Below the pieces are notes generated by a model. It had not been told where the DNA came from. It saw only the letters and a program-made list of their open reading frames with translations, and did not search any database. A stretch of DNA of 64,000 nt from JAUUZQ01 sp964538375. GTDB lineage: Bacteria > Bacteroidota > Bacteroidia > Bacteroidales > GCA-2748055. The position numbers and the translations under genes are program-made. The stretch is taken from assembly GCA_964538375.1 (NCBI GenBank), contig CAZIFQ010000013.1, positions 1 to 64,000 of the forward strand. The letters run 5' to 3'. Of the stretch, positions 25,655-33,962 are shown one piece after another (within the stretch, counting starts at the first letter, position 1; every line of letters begins with the position of its first letter).

Positions 25655-26350
25655 ATGGAAAACAATATACATTTTTCAGGATGTACGATTAGCTCACACA
25701 ATTGTGCTTGTCTTGATAAACTTTCTCTCGAAGAAAGAAAGCTCTTCGATGATAATTCTGTAAGTATAAAGTACAAAAAGGGCGAAATGATATGCAAACA
25801 AGGTGGTTTCGTATCCCAGATTATGCTCATGGAAGAAGGATTAGCGAAAGTTTACCTCGACAATGGAACTAATTCTTTACTCCTGAGAATCATACCAGAC
25901 GGAAGCTTTATTGGACTAGCAGCTGTATCAGAAGAGTACTCTACTTTCCCTTATTCATCTAAGGCATATATCGATTCGGAGATCACACAAACTGATGTAA
26001 AAATTTTTAAACAGCTCATATTCCAAAACGCATCTTTTGCCAAGGGAATTATAGATATTTTGAGTTCAAACAGTGTGCAAATTTATGGTAGATTTTTCTG
26101 TCTCACATACAAACAGGCATATGGCAGGCTAGCTGATATTATACTTTGCCTTTCTGACAAGGTCTTCAAACAGGTAAATTTTGAGCTGCCACTTTCCAGA
26201 AAAGATATCGCTGAATTAGCAGGGATGAGCTCAGAGACTGTGGTGAGAATGTTAAAAAAATTCAATGAAGAGGGGCTTATCAAAATGAATGGAAAGCACC
26301 TTGAAGTAATAGATGCTGACAGGCTACAAAGGATTAGTGAAACAGGGTAA
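25655..26350 (+). CDS. Crp/Fnr-family transcription regulator
   Basis: A 231-residue regulator. Residues 30-150 form the cyclic-nucleotide-binding-like beta roll (KKGEMICKQGGFVSQIMLM), and 165-220 the winged helix-turn-helix (LSRKDIAELAGMSSETVVRM, then LKKFNEEGLI). The N-terminus has Cys10, Cys17 and Cys19 (GCTISSHNCACLDKL); a similar cluster holds the iron-sulfur centre in FNR, so redox sensing is possible. An FNR cluster needs four Cys; a further one is present in EMICKQ. It is divergent from the cytochrome-rhodanese operon, with a palindromic site between. Confidence 0.85.
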   Translation: MENNIHFSGCTISSHNCACLDKLSLEERKLFDDNSVSIKYKKGEMICKQGGFVSQIMLMEEGLAKVYLDNGTNSLLLRIIPDGSFIGLAAVSEEYSTFPYSSKAYIDSEITQTDVKIFKQLIFQNASFAKGIIDILSSNSVQIYGRFFCLTYKQAYGRLADIILCLSDKVFKQVNFELPLSRKDIAELAGMSSETVVRMLKKFNEEGLIKMNGKHLEVIDADRLQRISETG

Positions 26351-26465
26351 AGCAGTGAGCGAAGTTTACGTGATTAGGGCAACTGCAAAATTGAAACTAC
26401 CTCTCGGCCCCATCAATTTATGGGCAGGCATTACGGCCGGAACATATACCTCAACTCAAAAAATT

Positions 26466-27245
26466 ATGAAAAATACGATTCTCAGTTTATCAATTCTACT
26501 GACGCTTTCCCTCTTTGCCTGCACCACCAATAGCAGCGCAGAAAAAGACAATGAAAAGTCCACGGAAATCGAATCACCAATAAATGTATTAAGCAAAACT
26601 GAAATAGCTGATGGCTGGACACTGCTTTTCGATGGGGAAACGACTGCTGGATGGAGAGGATTTAAAATGGGGAATTTTCCCGATAAGGGATGGCATGTAA
26701 TAGATGGAACATTGATGATCGAATATTCAGGCACCGGGGAGGCCGGCTTCGCTGGTGATATTATTACAGATGAAGTATATGGCAATTTCGATCTTAAGCT
26801 TGAATGGAAAATTTCTCCAGGTGGAAACAGCGGTATACTGTTTTATGTAAATGAATCTGATCAATACAAGGCAACATGGCATACAGCAAATGAGATCCAG
26901 GTAATTGATGAGTTTGGATATGAAGAACATCACGATTATGTCATGACTATTAAACAAATGTCAGGAGCTTACTACGACTTATATTCTCCCTTACGGGCGG
27001 CAGCTAAAGTTCAGGGTGAATGGAATGAAGTAAGAATTAAAATGGAAAACGGACATTTGCAGCATTGGTTGAACGGAATCCTGGTTATTGACACACAACT
27101 ATGGACCGAGGAATGGGAAGAGAGAGTGGCAAAGAGTAAATTCAAGGTATATCCCGATTTTGGTAGAGCAAAAGAAGGGCATATTGGACTTCAGGATCAT
27201 GGCCAACAGGTGTGGTACAGGAGCATTAAGATCAAAGAATTATAA
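26466..27245 (+). CDS. DUF1080 (3-keto-disaccharide hydrolase-like) lipoprotein, copy 1
   Basis: A 259-residue lipoprotein from ATG 26466 (lipobox SLFAC, Cys19); the longer open frame overlaps the regulator gene. The lectin-like jelly-roll of PF06439 is recognisable in LLFDGETTAGWRGF, GNFDLKLEWKISPGGNSGIL and HIGLQDHGQQVWYRSIKIKE. Some family members bind or cleave 3-keto-glycosides or related sugars, so a role in glycan use outside the cytoplasm is likely. Two more DUF1080 genes lie at 29595-30356 and 33257-33782. Confidence 0.85.
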   Translation: MKNTILSLSILLTLSLFACTTNSSAEKDNEKSTEIESPINVLSKTEIADGWTLLFDGETTAGWRGFKMGNFPDKGWHVIDGTLMIEYSGTGEAGFAGDIITDEVYGNFDLKLEWKISPGGNSGILFYVNESDQYKATWHTANEIQVIDEFGYEEHHDYVMTIKQMSGAYYDLYSPLRAAAKVQGEWNEVRIKMENGHLQHWLNGILVIDTQLWTEEWEERVAKSKFKVYPDFGRAKEGHIGLQDHGQQVWYRSIKIKEL

Positions 27246-27324
27246 CTGCTCCAAAGATTTAGGAAATTTTAAAATCTTATATATATATTCGTATTCTTCC
27301 ATTTTTGAATATAAGTGGTGAAAT

Positions 27325-28233
27325 ATGAATATAATAGAACTCCGAAACATTACTAAAACCTTTGGATCGGTCGTTGCAGTCAACGACCTTTCCCTGGTTG
27401 TACCTAAAGGTAGCATCTATGGTTTTATCGGGCCAAACGGTTCAGGTAAGACAACTACCATAAGGATGATTATGAAAATTTTCTTTGCTGATTCTGGTAC
27501 CATCCATATTGACGGAAATAACCATACAGATCAACGACTTAGTAACATTGGTTATCTTCCTGAAGAACGCGGATTGTACAAGAAGATGAAGGTGAAGGAT
27601 GTGCTCATGTTTCATGGCGAACTCAATGGTGGAACAAACCTTCCCGAGAAAATCAACAAGTGGCTTGCTCATTTTGATCTTGCAGAATACGCAAACAAAA
27701 AGGTCGAAACATTAAGTAAGGGAATGAAGCAAAAGCTACAGTTCATTGCCACCATCCTGAATGATCCTGAGATTATTATACTCGATGAACCTTTTGGTGG
27801 TTTGGACCCAGTGAATGCAGAATTATTGAAAGATGCCATCCTGGATATGCAAAAAAGAGGTGCAACTATTATCTTCAGCACCCATGATATGAATATGGCT
27901 GAGAAGATGTGTGATCAGATTTTTATGATCTATAAAGGAAAAAAGGTCCTTGATGGTACACTTCAATCTATTCAAAACAAATTTGGCAGCGACACCATTA
28001 TGCTGCAAACAGAATTGGGACCCGAGGCACTTGAAGGTATTGATGGAATTGAACGAATCAACAATTATGGAAAGCAACAGGAGATCAAACTCTCACCTGA
28101 TGCTGATACACAGAAAATTTTAACCCAGGTGATGAAAAAAACATCAGTTTCAAAATTTGAAATCACAAAACCTTCGCTGAATGATATATTCATCCGGATT
28201 GCAGCTCCGGAAAGAAAGGAGGGCCGATCATGA
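27325..28233 (+). CDS. ABC transporter ATP-binding protein (NatA-like)
   Basis: A 302-residue ATPase with Walker A GPNGSGKTT, signature LSKGMKQK and Walker B IIILDEPFGGLDP, followed by a C-terminal DUF4162-type domain (about 225-300). The stop overlaps the start of the permease gene by four bases (ATGA), so the two are translated together. The pair matches NatAB-type export systems, which remove sodium or other compounds; the substrate here is unknown. Confidence 0.9.
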   Translation: MNIIELRNITKTFGSVVAVNDLSLVVPKGSIYGFIGPNGSGKTTTIRMIMKIFFADSGTIHIDGNNHTDQRLSNIGYLPEERGLYKKMKVKDVLMFHGELNGGTNLPEKINKWLAHFDLAEYANKKVETLSKGMKQKLQFIATILNDPEIIILDEPFGGLDPVNAELLKDAILDMQKRGATIIFSTHDMNMAEKMCDQIFMIYKGKKVLDGTLQSIQNKFGSDTIMLQTELGPEALEGIDGIERINNYGKQQEIKLSPDADTQKILTQVMKKTSVSKFEITKPSLNDIFIRIAAPERKEGRS

Positions 28234-29546
28234 ATAAAATATGGATACTATTTAAAAGGGAATATAAGGCCGCAGTTAAAACAAAAGGATTTATTATCAC
28301 CCTGATTATTGTGCCAATCATGATGGGTGGTAGTTTCGTCGTCATGATGTTAACAGATGACAACCAGGATATAGACGACAAACATATAGTTGTGATGGAC
28401 TATTCAGGCGAGGTTAATGAATTACTTACTGAAGCAAGCCAAGAAAGAAATGAGACAGGAATATTCAACCAGGAAACAGGGGAACAGGTAGAACCAAAAT
28501 ATATTCTTGAATTTGTTGAACCGGATTTGGAAAATCCATTTGAACAGCAACTTGAGCTGTCTGATCGCATCAGGTCTAAAGAATTAATAGCATTTGTCGA
28601 GGTAGGAAAGAATGTCATGGCCCCCGGACCAGATACGGAAGAAGATTTCATTAAATACTATTCAGAACACTCGTTCATGGATAATATGAGGTATTGGTTC
28701 TCTGATGTGATAGGTAACTATTCCAGGCAAAAACGAATTGAAGCGCTGAACCTGGATCCTGAACTAACAAAGGGGCTTTTTGATTGGGTAAATATTGAGG
28801 GAATGGGCCTTGTTGATGTAGATAAAAAAACCGGAGAACAACAGGCGGCAGAAAAATCCAATGAATTTCAATCTTTCATTGTACCCTATATTTTTGTCAT
28901 GCTTATGTTTATGATGACCATGATGAGTGCTGCGCCATTACTAACAAGTGTCATGGAAGAAAAAAATGAAAAAATAGCTGAGGTCCTGCTTGGAACAATT
29001 ACTCCATTCGAATTTATGATGGGAAAAGTCTTTGGAGGTCTTGGCGTAAGCCTGACAACGGCAGCAGTCTATATTGCAGGAGGTGTCATGATTGCAAGCA
29101 ATGCCGGATATGCCTCTCTTATATCTACCAACCTCCTGATCTGGTTCTTTGTCTACGTAATATTTTTTGTGATAATGGTTGGCTCAGGAATGGCCGCTTT
29201 AGGATCTACCTGTAACGATAACAAGGATGCACAATCATTACAATTCCCGGCAATGCTACCCATTATATTGCCGCTGTTTGTAATTGTGCCAATCATACAA
29301 AACCCAACTGGGAGTCTTGCAACTACATTGTCATTCATTCCCCCATTTACGCCTACAATAATGATGGTAAGAATGGCAACGCCGGTAAGCATACCTATTT
29401 GGCAACCAGTGCTTGGCCTGGCTCTTGTAATATTATTTACTGTATTTACTGTATGGCTTGGTGCAAGGATATTCAGGACGGCTATTCTAATCCAGGGACA
29501 GAAACCATCGTTTAACAACTTGATTAAATATGCCTTTAAAGGGTAA
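28230..29546 (+). CDS. ABC-2 type permease (NatB-like)
   Basis: A 438-residue membrane protein with a first helix at about 20-40, a large extracytoplasmic domain (about 45-205), and five or more helices in the C-terminal half, including FIVPYIFVMLMFMMTMMSAA and the EEKNEKIAEVLLGTITPFEF segment characteristic of this family. It would form the membrane channel for the ATPase encoded just upstream. Confidence 0.9.
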   Translation: MNKIWILFKREYKAAVKTKGFIITLIIVPIMMGGSFVVMMLTDDNQDIDDKHIVVMDYSGEVNELLTEASQERNETGIFNQETGEQVEPKYILEFVEPDLENPFEQQLELSDRIRSKELIAFVEVGKNVMAPGPDTEEDFIKYYSEHSFMDNMRYWFSDVIGNYSRQKRIEALNLDPELTKGLFDWVNIEGMGLVDVDKKTGEQQAAEKSNEFQSFIVPYIFVMLMFMMTMMSAAPLLTSVMEEKNEKIAEVLLGTITPFEFMMGKVFGGLGVSLTTAAVYIAGGVMIASNAGYASLISTNLLIWFFVYVIFFVIMVGSGMAALGSTCNDNKDAQSLQFPAMLPIILPLFVIVPIIQNPTGSLATTLSFIPPFTPTIMMVRMATPVSIPIWQPVLGLALVILFTVFTVWLGARIFRTAILIQGQKPSFNNLIKYAFKG

Positions 29547-29563
29547 GTATGAAATTGACATAA

Positions 29564-29591
29564 GACGCGCCACATGGCGCGTCTCTACAAA
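29564..29591. repeat. GACGCGCC palindrome repeat, copy 1
   Basis: GACGCGCCACATGGCGCGTC is a 9-base stem with a CA loop, followed by TCTACAAA. The same sequence with one change is at 60177-60205. It lies between two convergent genes, so it may also act as a terminator. Confidence 0.75.
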
Positions 29592-29594
29592 GTT

Positions 29595-30356
29595 TTATAA
29601 TTCGGCGATGCGGATATTTTTGAATTGAACAAGTGCAGGTGGACTCACCCATTCTCCGTCCACCTTATGTCCATGATGCTGAAGTCCAATGGATCCTTTT
29701 TCAGGAAGCCCGGGTAGCTCTGCATTTTCAATAATCCGTTGTTCGTTAAGATCCACTGTCAGACGATTTCCAACAACTTCAATCCTGAAAGTGTTCCATT
29801 CGCCAATATTTTTATCCGCATTGAACCTTGGCGTTACTCCCCTTCTTACCTCAGGTGACATTGTATTGTCCATTCGATACCCATATACTTCACCGGAACC
29901 AGAAGGCCAGCACCAGATATTTACCTGTGATTTATCATTACCTCTAAGAAGTATTCCCGAGTCTGAATCAGGGACAACGATTTTTATTTCTTCTCCATTT
30001 TCATCCAGCTTATGCAAACCACTTGGCAATATAATAGGTACCCCTGGGTTTTTCCATGGAGTCTCCTTTATTCTCCAATCCACGTATATTACAAAATCCT
30101 GGTACTCCATCTCAGTCCATAGATTCTTATCTTCTGATGCTTCACTCTCCGCATCATAATCAATAACACCATCCAGTATTTTCCAATGTCCGTTATCTCC
30201 CTCAGGCACTTTCCAATTTGTAAAATCCGACCCGTTAAAAAGGGTAATAAAATCAGGTTCTGCTGTTACAGTTACATCAGCAGGTTTTTCCTGGTTTTGA
30301 CAGCTCATCAGGGTAGAAATAAAGATTGCAAGGATGAGTAATACGCGGTATTTCAT
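29595..30356 (-). CDS. DUF1080 (3-keto-disaccharide hydrolase-like) lipoprotein, copy 2
   Basis: A 253-residue lipoprotein (lipobox STLMSC, Cys19). PF06439 hallmarks are FITLFNGSDFTNWKVPEGDN, FVIYVDWRIKETPWKN, LRGNDKSQVNIW and SIGLQHHGHKV...VQFKNIRIAEL. Length is normal for a single-domain member. It differs clearly from copy 1, so this is not a recent duplication. Confidence 0.85.
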   Translation of the reverse strand: MKYRVLLILAIFISTLMSCQNQEKPADVTVTAEPDFITLFNGSDFTNWKVPEGDNGHWKILDGVIDYDAESEASEDKNLWTEMEYQDFVIYVDWRIKETPWKNPGVPIILPSGLHKLDENGEEIKIVVPDSDSGILLRGNDKSQVNIWCWPSGSGEVYGYRMDNTMSPEVRRGVTPRFNADKNIGEWNTFRIEVVGNRLTVDLNEQRIIENAELPGLPEKGSIGLQHHGHKVDGEWVSPPALVQFKNIRIAEL

Positions 30357-30587
30357 AAGGTTTTGTATTAGTTAGTAATTCTCGATTTATTCAGGTATTA
30401 AGTTAAAAGAAATATGAGCCATATGCAATACCTCAAACATCTCACTTGAAACTTCTACTATGGATATTGCTAACCATCCTTCGGCAAGCTCAGGAGACAA
30501 ATTGATCCAGTTGGATTGAAACTTCCAACTCTAGATCACTTTAGTTCACTCCCTTTTATTATCTTTATTCCTCAAATAACTCCTACT

Positions 30588-31208
30588 ATGTTACATGTAT
30601 TACAACACCCCCTGATCAATCATAAACTTACCCAGATCAGAAGAAAAGAAACCGGCACCAAAGATTTTCGCGAAGCACTGGATGAAATAGCAGGTCTTAT
30701 GGCCTATGAAATTAGCCGGGATCTGCCTTCAAAACAAGTGGAAATTGAAACTCCCCTGGCTACCTGCCTAACACACGAAATGTCAAAAGACATTGTTCTT
30801 GTTCCAATTCTCAGAGCAGGATTGGGAATGGTTGATGGCATAACCAACCTTATTCCCACCGCAAAAGTTGGACATGTGGGAATGTACCGCGACCATGTAA
30901 CACTAGAGCCGAAAGAATACTACGCGAAACTCCCACCCAACACGCCATCTGCAGTAGTTATGATTCTTGATCCCATGTTGGCAACCGGAGGAAGCGCTGC
31001 AGCAACAATATCTTTCCTGAAGAAACAAGGAGCAAAGCAGATTAAGTTAGTTTGCATTGTAGGTGCCCCGGAAGGCGTGAAGAGAATTGAAGATGAACAC
31101 CCGGATGTTGATATTTACCTGGCTGCACTTGATGATAAACTGAACGAATTTGGATACATCATACCCGGATTAGGAGATGCCGGTGATCGCTTATTTGGAA
31201 CAAAGTAA
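30588..31208 (+). CDS. upp: Uracil phosphoribosyltransferase
   Basis: A 206-residue enzyme that converts uracil and PRPP to UMP in pyrimidine salvage. The start at ATG 30588 (MLHVLQHPLINHKLTQIRRK) matches the family's usual beginning; the longer frame adds 24 unrelated residues. Visible motifs are VPILRAGLGMVDG, the PRPP-binding loop MILDPMLATGGSAAATI and the C-terminal GLGDAGDRLFGTK. It stands alone between intergenic low-complexity sequences. Confidence 0.95.
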   Translation: MLHVLQHPLINHKLTQIRRKETGTKDFREALDEIAGLMAYEISRDLPSKQVEIETPLATCLTHEMSKDIVLVPILRAGLGMVDGITNLIPTAKVGHVGMYRDHVTLEPKEYYAKLPPNTPSAVVMILDPMLATGGSAAATISFLKKQGAKQIKLVCIVGAPEGVKRIEDEHPDVDIYLAALDDKLNEFGYIIPGLGDAGDRLFGTK

Positions 31209-31218
31209 AAGCTAACTG

Positions 31219-32163
31219 CTAACTGCCCACTGAAATCACTATCTTTCCCCTTGCTCTGCCCGACTGGCTGTATTCCTGCGCCTCTTTAGTTTGTTCAAGG
31301 TGGAATGTCTTATCGATAATCACTTTTATCTCTCCTGAAACGATATGATCAATCATCCATTGAAGATCCGTTTTTGTACTCTTCAATAAAATCATTTTTA
31401 CTTTTCGGGATGAGAAAAATCGTGTCCAAAACCCGAGGAATATGGTTTTAATTGAGATGTTCAATTTTATAAGCATCCCTCCTTTCTTCAGTGATCGCTT
31501 CGAATCGGCAAAAAAAGCATTTGCAGCTGCATCCAGTATCACATCATAAGCATTATGCCTGTCCCTGAAATCTTCTTTGTTGTAATCAATTACTTCATCA
31601 GCTCCAAGGGATAATACAAGATCCCTGTTGCGATTGCTGCACACTGCAGTAACATGCGCTCCCAATACCTTTGCAATCTGTATAGCGAAAATGCCAACAC
31701 CTCCCGATCCACCATTTACGAGTACCCGGTCTCCTTTTTTAACTTTATAATGAATGGTAAATGCCTGCAAGGGTGTAACGCCTGCAATAGCCATGGTAGA
31801 AGCATCTTCATGCGACAGATCATTCGGAATTTTTATGGTACTCGCACCTTTTGCAACAGCATATTCAGCACAGGCCCCACCCTTCCTGGTCAGGCCGGCA
31901 AACACCCTGTCACCCCTTTCAAATTCGCTAAGCCCTGTACCAATTTCAGAAACTACGCCCGACAGTTCAGATCCGACAAATAAAGGAAATTTCTTTCCAG
32001 TCATAAATTTCAATCTTCCTTCCCTTACTTTCCAGTCAACAGGATTCACTGAGGCAGCGACCACTTTAACCAGCACCTCCCCATCTCCCGGTTTCGGATC
32101 AGGAACATCTATGTATTCAAGTTTCTCCGGTCCGCCGTATTCATTAAAAATTATCGCTTTCAT
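31219..32163 (-). CDS. Medium-chain NAD(P)-dependent oxidoreductase (quinone reductase-like)
   Basis: A 314-residue MDR-superfamily enzyme. The N-terminal GroES-like domain (about 1-120) includes VDWKVREGRLK and GSELSGVVSEIG; the nucleotide-binding fold has VNGGSGGVGIFAIQIAK around 148-164. The zinc ligands of true alcohol dehydrogenases are absent, so it belongs with the zinc-free quinone oxidoreductase / enoyl reductase-like group. Substrate unknown. Confidence 0.85.
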   Translation of the reverse strand: MKAIIFNEYGGPEKLEYIDVPDPKPGDGEVLVKVVAASVNPVDWKVREGRLKFMTGKKFPLFVGSELSGVVSEIGTGLSEFERGDRVFAGLTRKGGACAEYAVAKGASTIKIPNDLSHEDASTMAIAGVTPLQAFTIHYKVKKGDRVLVNGGSGGVGIFAIQIAKVLGAHVTAVCSNRNRDLVLSLGADEVIDYNKEDFRDRHNAYDVILDAAANAFFADSKRSLKKGGMLIKLNISIKTIFLGFWTRFFSSRKVKMILLKSTKTDLQWMIDHIVSGEIKVIIDKTFHLEQTKEAQEYSQSGRARGKIVISVGS

Positions 32164-32229
32164 TCTTTGTTATCAGTATTATATTAGTAGAGAAAGCAAA
32201 GATACAGAAAAAGTGACTCAAGTTCGGAG

Positions 32230-32300
32230 TCGAAATCAACTCTAGTTCACTCCCAACTTAAGCTCACTCCCAACTCTAGTTCACTCTAGTCACTTCTCTC
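32230..32300. repeat. Low-complexity repeat (CAACTCTAGTTCACTCC type)
   Basis: The words AACTCTAGTTCACTC, ACTTAAGCTCACTCC and AACTCTAGTTCACTCTAG follow one another as imperfect tandem units. A related copy is at about 30530-30555. They lie in the leader of ppk2. Confidence 0.55.
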
Positions 32301-32307
32301 CCCCTCC

Positions 32308-32337
32308 TTGCACTTCTCCACTTTTTCCTCTAACTTG
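32308..32337 (+). promoter_or_regulatory. Promoter of ppk2
   Basis: TTG at 32308-32310, a 20-base spacer, TAACTTG at 32331-32337. Initiation near 32343 leaves about 14 bases before the ATG. Confidence 0.55.
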
Positions 32338-32356
32338 TTGTCAAAATACCTTGATC

Positions 32357-33187
32357 ATGAGTCATAAAGACGACAAAAAGAAAAACCATCCACACCCGGA
32401 TCACAAGAAAGGCGAGAAACTGGATAAAAAATTTTACTTCAGTGAACTTGACAGCTTACAATTAGAATTGGTAAAGCTACATGAGTGGGTTAAAAAAGAA
32501 GGATTGCGGGTTGTTATCCTGTTTGAAGGACGAGATGCAGCAGGCAAAGGAGGCGTTATAAAGAGAATTACCGGCAGGTTGAATCCTCGTATTGCAAGAG
32601 TCGTTGCCCTGGGTGTTCCAACAGAAAAAGAGAAAAGCCAATGGTATTTTCAAAAGTATGTAAAGCACTTGCCTGCTGCCGGTGAAATGGTGCTTTTCGA
32701 TCGCAGCTGGTACAACCGCGCCGGCGTTGAAAAAGTTATGGAATTTTGTACAGATGAAGAGTACTGGGACTTCCTGAGATCATGTCCGAGGTTTGAAGAA
32801 ATGCTAATACAATCCGGAATCATCCTTATAAAATACTGGTTCTCAGTAAGTGACGAAGTGCAGGAAAAAAGATTCAGTGACAGGATTCAGGACCCGCTAA
32901 AACGATGGAAATTCAGTCCCATGGACCTTCAATCCAGGTCTCGGTGGGTAGAATACTCGAAAGCAAAAGATGAAATGTTCTCTTATACCGACACAAAACT
33001 ATCTCCATGGTATGTTGTTAATTCCGACGACAAGAAAAGAGCCAGGTTAAATACAATTTCCCATCTGCTTACCATGATTCCCTATAAAGAGCTAAAACAT
33101 GAAAAAGTAGAATTACCTTCCATCAACAAAGAGGGCTATATCAGGCCACCAATGAGTGAACAAAGTTTTGTGCCGGAAACTTATTGA
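32357..33187 (+). CDS. ppk2: Polyphosphate kinase 2
   Basis: A 276-residue PPK2-family enzyme transferring phosphate between polyphosphate and nucleotides. Walker A is GRDAAGKGG, the lid/Walker B region LFDRSWYNRAGVEKVMEF, and QSRSRWVEYSKAKDEMF and WYVVNSDDKKRARLN complete the family pattern. The single-domain length fits class I. A Lys/His-rich N-terminus (HKDDKKKNHPHPDHKKGEK) is an extra charged tail. The TTG two codons earlier is a less likely start. Confidence 0.93.
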   Translation: MSHKDDKKKNHPHPDHKKGEKLDKKFYFSELDSLQLELVKLHEWVKKEGLRVVILFEGRDAAGKGGVIKRITGRLNPRIARVVALGVPTEKEKSQWYFQKYVKHLPAAGEMVLFDRSWYNRAGVEKVMEFCTDEEYWDFLRSCPRFEEMLIQSGIILIKYWFSVSDEVQEKRFSDRIQDPLKRWKFSPMDLQSRSRWVEYSKAKDEMFSYTDTKLSPWYVVNSDDKKRARLNTISHLLTMIPYKELKHEKVELPSINKEGYIRPPMSEQSFVPETY

Positions 33188-33216
33188 TTATTTTAGCCTG
33201 CATATGTACAAATTCC

Positions 33217-33256
33217 CATTAACCCATTAACCCATTGACTCATTAAACCATTAAGT
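33217..33256 (+). repeat. 8-bp tandem repeat (CATTAACC x5)
   Basis: Five units of CATTAACC, CATTAACC, CATTGACT, CATTAAAC, CATTAAGT, the last ending one base before the ATG of the broken DUF1080 gene. Confidence 0.75.
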
Positions 33257-33782
33257 ATGAGGAAGATAAGCGCAGGAATTGCAGTTGCAGCTATAGTGTT
33301 ACTGGTGAGTTCATGTACAACAAGTAATGAAATTGAATTGTTTAACGGGAAGAACCTGGATAATTGGACCGTCTGTATATCTGAAGATGTTCCGACTGAA
33401 TCTGTCTTTTGGGTTGAAGATGAGCTGATCAATGTTTCAGGAGTTCCCAATGCATATCTCCGCACAAATGATGGCAGGCAACGCCGGCGACCTGGTATTA
33501 ATTGGCAAAGACGTTGGCATCACTGCTCAAGACAGTGTATATTTGATAGAATCTGAAGAAAACAGGTATGCCATACTCCCAAAACTACAGGAAAGTTCAG
33601 AAAATGCCCCGGGAGAATGGAATGAATATGATATCACTGTTGAAGGAGATATTATTGAATTCACGGTTAACGGAACAATCCAAAACCGGGGGATTGATGC
33701 AACAAAGATCAAAGGGAGTATTGCCATACAATCAGAAGGCGGACCGATGCAATTCAGGAATATTACTTTGCTTGAGTTATAG
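33257..33782 (+). pseudogene. DUF1080 lipoprotein, copy 3, with internal deletion and frameshift
   Basis: The first frame starts at 33257 (MRKISAGIAVAAIVLLVSSC) and carries EIELFNGKNLDNWTV up to GVPNAYLRT. The second frame picks up at about 33470 with QMMAGNAGDLVLIGKD and ends with SIAIQSEGGPMQFRNITLLE. Intact relatives have roughly 30-40 more residues between these blocks (the GxYxLxxEWRW..NSG strand region), so a deletion joined YLRT to QMMAGNAGD out of frame. No active protein is expected. Confidence 0.75.
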
Positions 33783-33962
33783 GTATTGCCACTCCAGTGC
33801 TAAGCTTAGAGTTCTCCGTAATGGAGCCAGAACAGTTGGATGCAATGTAAGCCCTGCCAAATTTTCATTTGGCTTAATATCAGCTAGCGTGAAACATTAT
33901 AAATTCGTATTAGTTTTTTAACTTTACACTCCCAAAAAATATAACCGAAGCATATAGAAATT

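Noticed and set aside
32230..33256. CRISPR-like array in the short repeats
   Set aside because: Units are 8-17 bases, degenerate and contiguous without spacers of constant length; no cas genes are nearby.
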